From assembly GCF_001050195.2 (NCBI RefSeq), contig NZ_DF967965.1, forward strand, positions 2,602,069 to 2,666,068: a stretch of 64,000 nt of DNA, read 5' to 3'. Position numbers and translations under genes: made by a program. Origin of the DNA: Anaerolinea thermolimosa (lineage in GTDB: Bacteria > Chloroflexota > Anaerolineae > Anaerolineales > Anaerolineaceae). The notes under the pieces are model-generated. The model ran no database searches. It saw nothing but the letters and a program-made list of their open reading frames with translations, and was not told the DNA's origin. Each line of letters opens with the position of its first letter. Position 1 is the first letter of the stretch. This document shows positions 26,325 through 33,944 of this stretch, piece after piece.

Positions 26325-26893
26325 TTCCCTGGAAAACCCTTCAAATTCAACCTGTTTTTTCTTCAGACCGCTGGCTTACGGTAGAAGACCGCACCGTTCA
26401 GACGCCTGACGGCCAGGTCATTGAGCACTGGCCCTGGGTGATCACTCCAGACTACATCAATGTGCTGGCGGTAACCCCTGATGGCCGGTACCTGGTGTTT
26501 CGCCAGGGCAAGTATGGCCTGGAAGGGGATTCCCTGGCCCCCGTCGGAGGGTACCTTGAACCGGGAGAAGACCCGCTCGCCGCGGCACAGCGCGAGTTGC
26601 TTGAAGAAACCGGTTACACCGCCCGGCAATGGCACCACCTGGGCCATTTTCTCGTCGATCCAAACCGCGGTGTGGCACGCGGAGACCTCTTCCTGGCCAG
26701 CGACGCCTTCCAGGTGGCTCAACCGGTGCCGGATGATCTGGAAGAACAGGAACTCCTTTTACTAAGCCGCGCTGAATTAGAAACCGCCCTGCGCCGGGGG
26801 CAATTCAAAGTGCTGGCATGGGCGGCAACGGTGGCTTTTGCCTTGCTGAGCAACCCGCAGGATGAGCAGAGTTTCACCACCAGCCCCGGGTGA
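26321..26893 (+). CDS. Nudix hydrolase (ADP-ribose pyrophosphatase-like)
   Basis: 190 residues. The Nudix box runs from about 78 to 102: GGYLEPGEDP, then REL and EETGY, matching G-x5-E-x7-R-E-U-x-E-E-x-G-U. The N-terminal beta strand with ITPDYINVLAVTPDGRYLVF and the LVDPNRGVARGDLFLA segment fit ADP-ribose/NDP-sugar pyrophosphatases. It hydrolyses a nucleoside diphosphate linked to another group; the exact substrate is unknown. It overlaps the PEBP gene by four bases. Confidence 0.88.
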   Translation: MIPWKTLQIQPVFSSDRWLTVEDRTVQTPDGQVIEHWPWVITPDYINVLAVTPDGRYLVFRQGKYGLEGDSLAPVGGYLEPGEDPLAAAQRELLEETGYTARQWHHLGHFLVDPNRGVARGDLFLASDAFQVAQPVPDDLEEQELLLLSRAELETALRRGQFKVLAWAATVAFALLSNPQDEQSFTTSPG

Positions 26894-26920
26894 CCCATTC
26901 AACGCGCCAGCCCCGCCTCC

Positions 26921-28102
26921 TCAGCGCCCCTGTTGCACCTGAGGAAGAAGCTCCTCCAGCCCCCGGCAGAGAGCTTCCACATCTTCCCGGGTGTTATAAC
27001 CCTGCACCGAAACCCGTACAAACTTATTCCCATTCCACTCAATGAATGGCACTTCTACCTGAAACTCATCGTAAAGGCGATCCTTCAACACCTGGAGGTC
27101 AGTTGTTTCAGGCAGGGGGGCAATGGCCATCTGGTAATAAAGATCAGAATCCAGGGGGTAGAGCGGGCTCTTGCCGACCAGAGCGCAAAGGTGTTCCACC
27201 GTCCATCTTAACCGATCGTGGCAGGTTTTTCGCACTTCGCCCCAGCGATATTCTTCCATAAAACGAATCGCTGCCGGAACCGCAAGAGCAGCCGCCGGAT
27301 CATGAGTGCCTGTCCATTGCAGGTAATCGACCAGCGGTGAACCTGTCCTGTTCCGATAGCCCCAGCTCACCACCAGCGGCTCGATCAACCTCTGCATTTC
27401 CGGGCGAGCGTAAAGGAATCCCGCACCTTTCGGGCTGAGCATCCATTTGTGACAGTTCCCGGTGTAAAAATCTGCTCCAATGGCCTCCAGGTCGAGGTCT
27501 ATCTGCCCGGGTGCATGAGCTCCATCCACGATGGTTAAAACCCCTTGCTGCCGGGCACGGGCACAAATTTCTTTCACCGGCAGGGTAAGCGCAGTGGGAG
27601 AGGTGATGTGACTGAGGAAAATTACCCGCGTGCGCGGGGTTACCCCCTCCCAGAACTGATCCAGAAGTTCATCTTTCGAGGCGACTGGAAGACGAAGGGG
27701 TTGTCGCACGTACTTCGCCCCCATCCTCTGACAGTAGAACTCCCACGTTGCCTCACAGGCACCGTACTCATGGTCTGTGGCCAGCACCTCATCTCCTGGA
27801 GCGAGGTGGAGAGAATGCGCCAGAATATTCACCCCGTGCGTGGCGTTTGGAACCAGAGCCAGGTTATCGGCCCGGGTATGCAGGGCTTCTGCCAGCACCT
27901 CTCGAACCTGGCGATCCAGAGCGGGATAATTCCGCCCCAGGAAAAGCACCGGTTGCCGTTCCAATTCTCGCTGCCAGGATTGATAATCCTCAAAAACCGG
28001 GCGCGGGCAGGCACCGAAAGAACCATGGTTGAGAAAATGGATGTGAGGATCCAGCAAAAAAAGGGTACGAAGCTGTTCCGGGTCACAGGAAGATGTCATC
28101 AT
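26921..28102 (-). CDS. Class V aminotransferase (isopenicillin N epimerase-like)
   Basis: 393-residue fold-type I PLP enzyme. FLNHGSFGACPRPV (about 22-35) is the start typical of isopenicillin N epimerase/cysteine desulfurase-like proteins. HGVNILAHSL binds the cofactor phosphate region, VDGAHAPGQIDLDL carries the aspartate that contacts the pyridine nitrogen, and the lysine in NCHKWMLSPKGAGFLY (near 222) would form the Schiff base. It is convergent with the Nudix gene and stands alone. The substrate is unknown; a true epimerase role should not be assumed. Confidence 0.85.
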   Translation of the reverse strand: MMTSSCDPEQLRTLFLLDPHIHFLNHGSFGACPRPVFEDYQSWQRELERQPVLFLGRNYPALDRQVREVLAEALHTRADNLALVPNATHGVNILAHSLHLAPGDEVLATDHEYGACEATWEFYCQRMGAKYVRQPLRLPVASKDELLDQFWEGVTPRTRVIFLSHITSPTALTLPVKEICARARQQGVLTIVDGAHAPGQIDLDLEAIGADFYTGNCHKWMLSPKGAGFLYARPEMQRLIEPLVVSWGYRNRTGSPLVDYLQWTGTHDPAAALAVPAAIRFMEEYRWGEVRKTCHDRLRWTVEHLCALVGKSPLYPLDSDLYYQMAIAPLPETTDLQVLKDRLYDEFQVEVPFIEWNGNKFVRVSVQGYNTREDVEALCRGLEELLPQVQQGR

Positions 28103-28205
28103 AGAACCTCAAGTCATCGGCAAAGATCCATTCAATGATACCAGCCGGAAGCGGGTATTTTCACCTTTGGTGACTTATAACGCCCGCTCAGGTGAAATTT
28201 ATCCG

Positions 28206-28234
28206 TTGACTGAGCCACGTCTATTCGATATAAC
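28206..28234 (+). promoter_or_regulatory. Consensus promoter of the SNF transporter
   Basis: TTGACT (28206-28211), 17-nt spacer, TATAAC (28229-28234). Transcription should start near 28241, more than 110 nt before the likely start codon. This is one of the best housekeeping-type promoters in the window. Confidence 0.7.
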
Positions 28235-28240
28235 TACCGC

Positions 28241-28377
28241 GCCTGATGGGGCCTTACCGGTCAATGCCCCATGTCCTGTTGTATTGGCACAGGGAGCGCA
28301 AGAAATCCCCGGCAAATGTACCGGGGTTTTTTCTGGCTTCACCAGGGATCAATTTTTCTATGAATAAGGATAGCTTG
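28241..28377 (+). promoter_or_regulatory. Structured 5' leader with attenuator-type terminator
   Basis: The leader can fold three successive hairpins: ATGGGGC/GCCCCAT (28246-28252 with 28266-28272), CCTGT/ACAGG (28275-28279 with 28289-28293) and CCCCGG/CCGGGG (28307-28312 with 28321-28326). The last is followed by six T. It ends about 45 nt before the start codon, as in transcription-attenuation leaders. It matches no riboswitch class I recognise. The leader also keeps an open frame with the transporter from ATG 28246, so an N-terminal extension or leader peptide is an alternative. Confidence 0.5.
28307..28332 (+). terminator. Rho-independent terminator inside the transporter leader
   Basis: Six G/C pairs (CCCCGG with CCGGGG), 8-nt loop, then TTTTTT. 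It lies downstream of the promoter and upstream of the coding region, so it would act as an attenuator. The four-base palindrome CCGG recurs in the loop of the first hairpin, which could allow alternative pairing. Confidence 0.55.
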
Positions 28378-29772
28378 ATGGATACCCTGAAAAACGATAA
28401 AAACCTTTCTTCACCTGCCCGGCGCATCGGTTTTACCACCGCACTGGGTACGCTGTTTGCCACCCTCGGATCGGCCATTGGCCTCGGGAATATCTGGAAG
28501 TTCCCCTACCTCACCGGTGCCAACGGCGGTGCTGCCTTTATCCTGGTTTATATCATCAGCACACTCCTGGTTGGATTGCCCGTCATGATCGCAGAAATTA
28601 TGCTGGGACGGTCTGCCCGCGCCGACGCTATCAATACCCTGCGAAAACTCTCTCCGAGCCCTCGTCAGCCCTGGTGGCTGATTGGTGCCGGTGGAGCACT
28701 TGCAGCCTTTTTGATTATGGCGTTTTATTCTGAAGTGGCCGGATGGGTGCTGGCATATATCTTCAAAGCCGCCTCCGGTAGCATTCTTTCTACCGATCCG
28801 TCTGTGACCTCGCAGGCTTTCCAGTCGCTGGTGACCAACCCATGGCAGGCGCTTCTCTGGCAATGGATCACCCTTGCCCTGGTTGCCGTCATCCTCATCC
28901 GCGGTGTTTCCAGAGGGATCGAAGCCACCACCAAACGGCTCATTCCCCTGCTTTTTGCCCTCCTGATCCTGGTCGATATTCGCAGTCTCACCCTTCCTGG
29001 CGCATCACAGGGTCTGGCCTTCCTGTTCACTCCCGATTTTTCTCGCCTTACTGCAGCCAGTGTGCTCACGGCCATGGGGCTGGCTTTCTTTAAGCTTTCC
29101 ATCGGCATGGGCACCATGATCACTTATGGGAGTTATTATGGAGAGGAAGAAAACATTCCTTCCAACACAGCGCGGGTAATGCTCTCTGACCTGGTGGTTT
29201 CTATCCTGGCCGGACTGGCGATCTTCCCGGCGGTGTTTGCCTTTGGCTTCAAACCAGAGGCCGGGCCTTCCCTGCTGTTCATTACCATCCCGGCAGTATT
29301 CTCAGCCATGCCGCTGGGAAACATCTTCATGGTGCTCTTTTTCATCCTGGCCGCCATCGCAGCCACTGGCGCCATGCTCTCACTGGTCGAGGTACCGGTA
29401 GCATTTCTTCATGAACAGGTTGGGCTTTCACGCCGCAATGCCACTTTGCTTACCACCCTTCTGCTGGCACTCGTCGGGGCTACAGCTGCTCTCTCCAACT
29501 CAACCCTGGCTCACTGGACTTTCTTCGGAAAAAACCTCTTTGATCTGTATGACTTTATTACCTCAAACCTCCTCATGCCCATTGGGGGTTTCTTCGTGGC
29601 CATTTTTGCCGGTTGGGTCTGGGGCACGGGGAAAATCCGCGAAGCACTCAGCAACCACTCCCGGCTTTCCAACCGCTGGGTGGTTAACGCCTTCATCTTT
29701 GTCCTTCGGTATATCACACCACTGCTGGTATTGATCATCCTTCTGCGTGGACTGGGTCTCCTTCCAGCCTGA
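28378..29772 (+). CDS. Sodium-dependent transporter, SNF (NSS) family
   Basis: 464-residue symporter of the neurotransmitter:sodium symporter family, which in bacteria imports amino acids. Transmembrane segment 1 has the sodium/substrate site LGSAIGLGNIWKFPYLTGANGG. About eleven further membrane segments follow, with YGSYYGEEENIPSNT in the middle. I chose ATG 28378 because AAGGA lies 8 nt upstream; ATG 28360 is next best, and 28246 would translate through the terminator hairpin. The gene is monocistronic, with a terminator at 29792-29830. The substrate cannot be told. Confidence 0.88.
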   Translation: MDTLKNDKNLSSPARRIGFTTALGTLFATLGSAIGLGNIWKFPYLTGANGGAAFILVYIISTLLVGLPVMIAEIMLGRSARADAINTLRKLSPSPRQPWWLIGAGGALAAFLIMAFYSEVAGWVLAYIFKAASGSILSTDPSVTSQAFQSLVTNPWQALLWQWITLALVAVILIRGVSRGIEATTKRLIPLLFALLILVDIRSLTLPGASQGLAFLFTPDFSRLTAASVLTAMGLAFFKLSIGMGTMITYGSYYGEEENIPSNTARVMLSDLVVSILAGLAIFPAVFAFGFKPEAGPSLLFITIPAVFSAMPLGNIFMVLFFILAAIAATGAMLSLVEVPVAFLHEQVGLSRRNATLLTTLLLALVGATAALSNSTLAHWTFFGKNLFDLYDFITSNLLMPIGGFFVAIFAGWVWGTGKIREALSNHSRLSNRWVVNAFIFVLRYITPLLVLIILLRGLGLLPA

Positions 29773-29791
29773 ATCCTTGCCTTTCGCCCTG

Positions 29792-29830
29792 AAAGCCCCC
29801 AAAGGATAGCTTGTCCTTCGGGGGCTTTTT
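29792..29830 (+). terminator. Rho-independent terminator of the SNF transporter
   Basis: AAAGCCCCC (29792-29800) pairs with GGGGGCTTT (29820-29828), with an inner AAGGA/TCCTT stem and a T tract. Confidence 0.85.
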
Positions 29831-29921
29831 AATTTCGCCAGACCTCACTTACCTGGGGTTCCCTGAGGGCTGCTCTTTGTGACGTCTGACAATCCATACC
29901 CCAGAAGATGACTTTTCTCGC

Positions 29922-29949
29922 TTGCTTTATTTCCGTTTTCCTTTATGAT
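29922..29949 (+). promoter_or_regulatory. Promoter of the arsR-acr3 operon
   Basis: TTGCTT (29922-29927), 16-nt spacer, TATGAT (29944-29949). The expected transcription start is near 29956-29957, at the ATG I prefer, giving a leaderless mRNA. The operator-like repeat begins two bases after the -10. Confidence 0.5.
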
Positions 29950-29950
29950 T

Positions 29951-29970
29951 ACATTCATGGACGCGAATAT
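29951..29970. promoter_or_regulatory. Probable ArsR operator, imperfect copy
   Basis: ACATTCA-N6-CGAATAT: the right half is identical to the perfect site at 33656-33675 and the left half matches 5 of 7. It covers the transcription start of arsR, the right place for autorepression. Confidence 0.5.
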
Positions 29971-30388
29971 ATCGTTAGAACCGGTTGCAATTTCTACACT
30001 GTCTGTCTTTTTCGATGCCATTGGCCAGCCCACCCGCCTGAAAATCCTCCTCGCCATCGGGAAAGGGGAAGCCTGTGTCTGCCATCTGGAAAGTCGCCTG
30101 GGGATACGGCAGGCTGTAATATCTCAGCACCTCATGGTTCTGCGGGATGTTCAGCTTGTCGAAGCTGAACGGAGTGGGCGCAACATTTTTTATCACCTGA
30201 CCCACCCCGAAATAATCGAACCCATCATCCGCCTCGGAGAAATCCTTGGCATACCGGCCGAAGAATTATTATCGCTCTCCCAGAAGCCCTTCCCGGGCTG
30301 TCCATGCCCGCAATGCAACCCTTCTGAGAATCCGCTTCTCTCCTGTGCCAGAAAACCTTCTGAACCAAACCATACCCATTCAAGTTGA
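29957..30388 (+). CDS. arsR: ArsR-family metalloregulator
   Basis: 143-residue winged-helix repressor. [27 protein letters not shown] contains the alpha-3 C-V-C pair that binds As(III)/Sb(III) in ArsR. Recognition helix [22 protein letters not shown] and wing [10 protein letters not shown] follow. The C-terminus adds a cysteine-rich GCPCPQC and one more cysteine, possibly a further metal site. I prefer ATG 29957; ATG 29945 lies within the -10. Operator-like repeats at its own promoter and at 33656 suggest it controls both the acr3 gene and the opposing permease operon. Confidence 0.85.
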   Translation: MDANISLEPVAISTLSVFFDAIGQPTRLKILLAIGKGEACVCHLESRLGIRQAVISQHLMVLRDVQLVEAERSGRNIFYHLTHPEIIEPIIRLGEILGIPAEELLSLSQKPFPGCPCPQCNPSENPLLSCARKPSEPNHTHSS

Positions 30389-30443
30389 GGCCTCTCTTCA
30401 TTCTTTGACCCGATTTTCCGCTATGAGGAGTAATAAACCAGCT

Positions 30444-31535
30444 ATGGAAGACATCAGTGTAACCAAACGTTTATCCTTTCTGGATCGCTTCCTGACTCTA
30501 TGGATTTTTCTCGCCATGACGGTCGGGGTAGGATTGGGATACTTCTTGCCAGGGGTAGAAAACTTCATCAATCGCTTTGCCGTAGGAACCACCAACATCC
30601 CCATTGCTATCGGCCTGATCCTGATGATGTACCCCCCGCTGGCCAAAGTACACTACGACGAGCTGGGGGATGTTTTTCGAAACTGGAAGGTCCTGGGGCT
30701 TTCTCTGCTTCAGAACTGGATTGCAGGCCCTATTCTCATGTTTATCCTGGCCATTCTCTTCTTGCGGGCGTATCCCAGTTATATGGTGGGGCTGATCATG
30801 ATCGGCCTGGCACGTTGTATTGCCATGGTCATTGTGTGGAACGAGCTGGCCAAAGGCGATACCGAATACGCCGCCGGACTGGTGGCCTTCAACAGCATTT
30901 TTCAGGTGCTGTTCTACAGTGTGTACGCTTACGTCTTTATCACTGTGCTCCCGCCGCTCTTCGGGTTGCAGGGGAGCATCGTCGATGTCACCATTGGTGA
31001 AATTGCGCGCAGTGTGTTCATTTACCTGGGTATTCCTTTCATTGCAGGCTTTCTGACCAACAGGGTGCTCATTCGCACCATGGGGAAGGACTGGTATTAT
31101 CAAAGGTTTATTCCGCGCATCAGCCCCATCACACTGGCGGCTCTCCTTTTCACCATTGTGGTAATGTTCAGCCTGAAAGGAAACCTGATCGTTACCATTC
31201 CCATGGATGTAGTGCGGATTGCCATCCCACTGCTCCTCTACTTTGTCATCATGTTCCTGATCAGCTTTGTGATGGGCAAGGTGGTTGGAGCCAACTACAA
31301 ACAGACCACCACCCTGGCCTTTACCGCCGCCAGCAACAACTTTGAGCTGGCCATTGCTGTAGCGGTGGCCGTGTTTGGCATCAATTCTGGTGAGGCCTTT
31401 ACCGCTGTCATCGGCCCGCTGGTCGAAGTACCGGTGATGATCGGGCTGGTCAATGTTGCCTTCTGGCTCCAGCGGAAATACTTTGGGGTGGAGCGAGCAC
31501 CTGCCACCGCACCGGCCAGGATTACTCCGGATTAA
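30444..31535 (+). CDS. acr3: Arsenite efflux transporter, ACR3 family
   Basis: 363-residue, ten-segment membrane protein exporting As(OH)3. The family hallmark [16 protein letters not shown] (near 125-140) has the conserved cysteine needed in ACR3 pumps. [20 protein letters not shown] and [11 protein letters not shown] near the C-terminus are also conserved. I prefer ATG 30444 (13 nt after GAGGAG); ATG 30423 is an alternative, and the longer frame from 30246 overlaps arsR and lacks family character. It lies 55 nt after arsR, in one operon. No arsenate reductase (arsC) is visible in the window. Confidence 0.9.
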   Translation: MEDISVTKRLSFLDRFLTLWIFLAMTVGVGLGYFLPGVENFINRFAVGTTNIPIAIGLILMMYPPLAKVHYDELGDVFRNWKVLGLSLLQNWIAGPILMFILAILFLRAYPSYMVGLIMIGLARCIAMVIVWNELAKGDTEYAAGLVAFNSIFQVLFYSVYAYVFITVLPPLFGLQGSIVDVTIGEIARSVFIYLGIPFIAGFLTNRVLIRTMGKDWYYQRFIPRISPITLAALLFTIVVMFSLKGNLIVTIPMDVVRIAIPLLLYFVIMFLISFVMGKVVGANYKQTTTLAFTAASNNFELAIAVAVAVFGINSGEAFTAVIGPLVEVPVMIGLVNVAFWLQRKYFGVERAPATAPARITPD

Positions 31536-31557
31536 GCACCATTCACACCTTCAAATC

Positions 31558-31589
31558 CAGGAGAGGGGCGGCTGACCGCCCCTCTCCTG
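31558..31589. terminator. Strong bidirectional hairpin between converging arsenic genes
   Basis: A 14-bp perfect stem with a CTGA loop (31558-31571 with 31576-31589). No T tract on either side, so termination is likely but not of textbook form. Confidence 0.5.
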
Positions 31590-31665
31590 AATTCTCTATC
31601 CTGAGTTTATTCGATCATCCCTCTGCTTTCGCCGGGATCTTTTTCCACTCATGATCCCAACTGCG

Positions 31666-31869
31666 TCAGGAATATTCAATCGCCTGCCCACAGCAGGCCT
31701 GCACACAGGCGCCACACTCATCACATCGTTGCTCATCGATCACAATCTTCCCTCCCAACGGCGCGTCTTCATCCACCTCATAACGAATAGCACCGTTCGG
31801 GCAGGCCGGAATTGCCCTGCAGATCTGCTCCTGCGCCGGGCATTTACGTTGATTCACCTTCACAGGCAT
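31666..31869 (-). CDS. Ferredoxin-type 4Fe-4S protein
   Basis: 67-residue small iron-sulfur protein. The C-terminal cluster motif CDECGACVQACCGQAIEY provides C-x2-C-x2-C-x3-C-type ligands; the N-terminal half has a degenerate set (C10, C17, CP near 23-24) that may bind a second cluster. It follows the permease gene on the same strand after about 48 nt and converges on acr3. An electron-transfer role in metalloid handling is inferred from context. Composition matches its neighbours. Confidence 0.8.
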   Translation of the reverse strand: MPVKVNQRKCPAQEQICRAIPACPNGAIRYEVDEDAPLGGKIVIDEQRCDECGACVQACCGQAIEYS

Positions 31870-31917
31870 CTGACACCTCCAAAACCAATCCTTCTCCAGT
31901 CCTTCGGGCAGGCAGAT

Positions 31918-33249
31918 TTACAGGCCGGCAACCACCAAACCAAAGATATATCCGGCCAGGGTACTCAAAACTGCCACCAGAGAAACATAGACGGCTGTTT
32001 TCTTCCTTCCCATCACCCCGTTCAATACCAGAATGGACTGAAGCGAAAGCTCAGGATCAGCAAGCAAATACGCCAGTAATGGTCCTCGCGCCATCCCCAA
32101 ATCGAGGAACATACGGGCTACGGGCACCTCTACCAGTGTGGGGAAGTACATGAAAACTCCAAAGAGCACCCCAACCAGGTTTGCCCAGAGGGTATTCTGC
32201 CCGGCAATGGTGCGTACCCAGGATTCGGGAAGAATGCCTTTTACCACCCCCGCGGTAAATACACCCACAATCAACAGCGGGAAAATCTGTTTGATAAATT
32301 TCCACGTCTCCCAGATCCATCCCGCCAACTCGTCCCGGCTGAAAAAGCGCCTCCCTACCACGCCGATCGCCCCCAGCAGCACCATTTCACCGATCAACCG
32401 CCCATTGATCCCGATCATTAATGAGCCGGGCTGTTCACTCGGAGCGGCGATTAAAATGGTGAGCCCAACCAGAATGATCGCCGCATAAGCCCAGGATGAA
32501 AACCGTTCAAAGATGGTTTCAAAACCTTTCCACGCCGTTACTGCGATCGCCACCAGCATCACAATGAGCAGAGCGCCCTGCACACTCAGATTCATCGAAG
32601 AAAGAGCAGATTTCACGCCCTCCGAAAGGTCAATCGGCAACCGTACACTGGCATAGACATGGGTAAGCAGGCTAACCTGTAACGTGCCCACAATCAACAC
32701 CCCCACCAGCAACACAAACAGCACCCAAACCGCCGGTCTGACGTGCGCTTCCTGGTCAAAAACCCCGCTTTCCACCATTTCTACCGTTCGAGCCGCTTCT
32801 TCTTTACGGAACACCCGGGCCATAATCATTCCAATGACAATCCCAAAACCAATAGAAAGCACCAGCCGTGAAACAGCCACGTCAAAACCAATCGCCGCTC
32901 CGGTATAGGTGATCGCCAGGATGTTGATCGCCGGGCCAACAAAAAGAAACGTGATTGCCGGCCCAAGCCCTGCACCGCGTTTCCAGATCCCCGCAAACAG
33001 GGGCAAGATGGTGCAGGAACACACCGCCAGGATAAACCCCCCAAAAGCCGAAGCCGGATAACTGATCCATTTTGAAGCCTTTGGCCCAAGGAACCGGGTA
33101 ACAGCCTCTTTAGGGATCATGGAACTCATAAACCCGGCGAGGATAAAAGCCGGTACCAGACACAGGAGAACATGGGCCGCAAGATAATCTAACAGGCCTG
33201 TCCAACCGGACCAGAGCAGGCTTCCCAGATAACTTAAAAAATTGACCAT
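31918..33249 (-). CDS. Permease of the UPF0718/ArsP (DUF318) family
   Basis: 443-residue membrane protein with two blocks of about four or five segments joined by a soluble loop. Conserved stretches are ISYPASAFGGFILAVCSCTILPLFAGIW (containing the C-S-C hallmark) and FVGPAINILAITYTG. ArsP members export trivalent organoarsenicals, but many relatives are untested. I chose ATG 33249, with GAGAGAG upstream; the longer frame to 33297 adds 16 residues. A terminator-like hairpin separates it from the thioredoxin gene. Pairing with a thioredoxin-like gene and an ArsR site fits metalloid export. Confidence 0.82.
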   Translation of the reverse strand: MVNFLSYLGSLLWSGWTGLLDYLAAHVLLCLVPAFILAGFMSSMIPKEAVTRFLGPKASKWISYPASAFGGFILAVCSCTILPLFAGIWKRGAGLGPAITFLFVGPAINILAITYTGAAIGFDVAVSRLVLSIGFGIVIGMIMARVFRKEEAARTVEMVESGVFDQEAHVRPAVWVLFVLLVGVLIVGTLQVSLLTHVYASVRLPIDLSEGVKSALSSMNLSVQGALLIVMLVAIAVTAWKGFETIFERFSSWAYAAIILVGLTILIAAPSEQPGSLMIGINGRLIGEMVLLGAIGVVGRRFFSRDELAGWIWETWKFIKQIFPLLIVGVFTAGVVKGILPESWVRTIAGQNTLWANLVGVLFGVFMYFPTLVEVPVARMFLDLGMARGPLLAYLLADPELSLQSILVLNGVMGRKKTAVYVSLVAVLSTLAGYIFGLVVAGL

Positions 33250-33297
33250 TGACGAAGCTCTCTCATAATAGTTTTGATATCCAAAATCAACCAGCAT

Positions 33298-33324
33298 AAA
33301 AAAGAAAGGCGGTGAACCTCCGCC
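33298..33324 (-). terminator. Intra-operon terminator between thioredoxin-like and permease genes
   Basis: On the minus strand GGCGG (33324-33320) pairs with CCGCC (33312-33308), followed by TTTCTTTTTT. It could lower permease expression relative to the thioredoxin-like protein. Confidence 0.6.
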
Positions 33325-33341
33325 CTTCTGGAACAGCAGGA

Positions 33342-33584
33342 TTAACTGGCCTGCTTAAGCCAGCCTTCAATCTCAACCAGCGCGGGAATCCGTCCGGAAG
33401 AAACTACTTTTTCGTTGATCACCAGACCGGGGGTCGCCAGGATAGGGTATTTCATGATCTCCTGGTAATCGGTCACCTTCTCAAACTCCGCCTCCACACC
33501 AAGCTTCTCTACCACCTGACGGGTGATGGCTTCCAGACGTTTACAATTGGCACATCCACTCCCAAGAATTTTAATTTTTAACAT
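33342..33584 (-). CDS. Small thioredoxin-like protein (redox-active disulfide protein 2 family)
   Basis: 80-residue protein with the thioredoxin fold. GSGCANCKRLEAI (9-21) carries a C-x2-C pair; the cis-proline region is LATPGLVINEKVVSSGR. This short family is often found beside ArsP-like permeases. It is first in the minus-strand operon (thioredoxin-like, permease, ferredoxin) behind the ArsR-type operator at 33656-33675. It may reduce a substrate or permease cysteine; this is inferred. Confidence 0.88.
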   Translation of the reverse strand: MLKIKILGSGCANCKRLEAITRQVVEKLGVEAEFEKVTDYQEIMKYPILATPGLVINEKVVSSGRIPALVEIEGWLKQAS

Positions 33585-33655
33585 GCGTCATTTCTCCTTC
33601 AATGAATTTTCGTCTCGGATAATGGCTTCTTCCTGCCATCCCGAAGCGCACAAAC

Positions 33656-33675
33656 ATATTCGCCGACACGAATAT
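33656..33675. promoter_or_regulatory. Perfect ArsR-type operator
   Basis: ATATTCG-N6-CGAATAT, 7-bp perfect arms. On the minus strand it begins directly after the -10 and covers the transcription start of the thioredoxin-permease-ferredoxin operon. The same half-sites recur at the arsR promoter. Confidence 0.6.
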
Positions 33676-33703
33676 ATTATATCCTCCTCCCAATCCCTCC
33701 CAA
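33676..33703 (-). promoter_or_regulatory. Promoter of the thioredoxin-permease-ferredoxin operon
   Basis: Minus strand TTGGGA (33703-33698), 16-nt spacer, TATAAT (33681-33676). It lies in the 357-bp gap 33585-33941 that separates this operon from the divergent protease gene. Confidence 0.55.
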
Positions 33704-33879
33704 GGCCAGATGTCACTGGTTTTCAATGCATAAAGTAATCATCCCCCTCTTCTGGTCTCTCACGTTCTGGAAACGGTTGAAAATGACTTTCTGTGTACAA
33801 TCTTCCAGATGAACAGGGCATCTCGTTTTTAAATCGGAGGGAAGGACGGGTACAGACCACCGATACCCGTATTGAGAAC

Positions 33880-33888
33880 TGGTACAAT
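33880..33888 (+). promoter_or_regulatory. Extended -10 promoter of the M16C protease
   Basis: TGGTACAAT in the right part of the 357-bp gap. No clear -35. AGGAG at 33934-33938 is the ribosome site for ATG 33945. Confidence 0.45.
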
Positions 33889-33944
33889 CCATACGCGAGC
33901 ATTGCATACCATTTGAGCGATTAGAATCCTTACAGGAGTTCATG

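Noticed and set aside
30498-31103. Minus-strand frame of 201 codons opposite acr3
   Set aside because: Shadow of the ACR3 gene; H/Q/N-rich, no domain.
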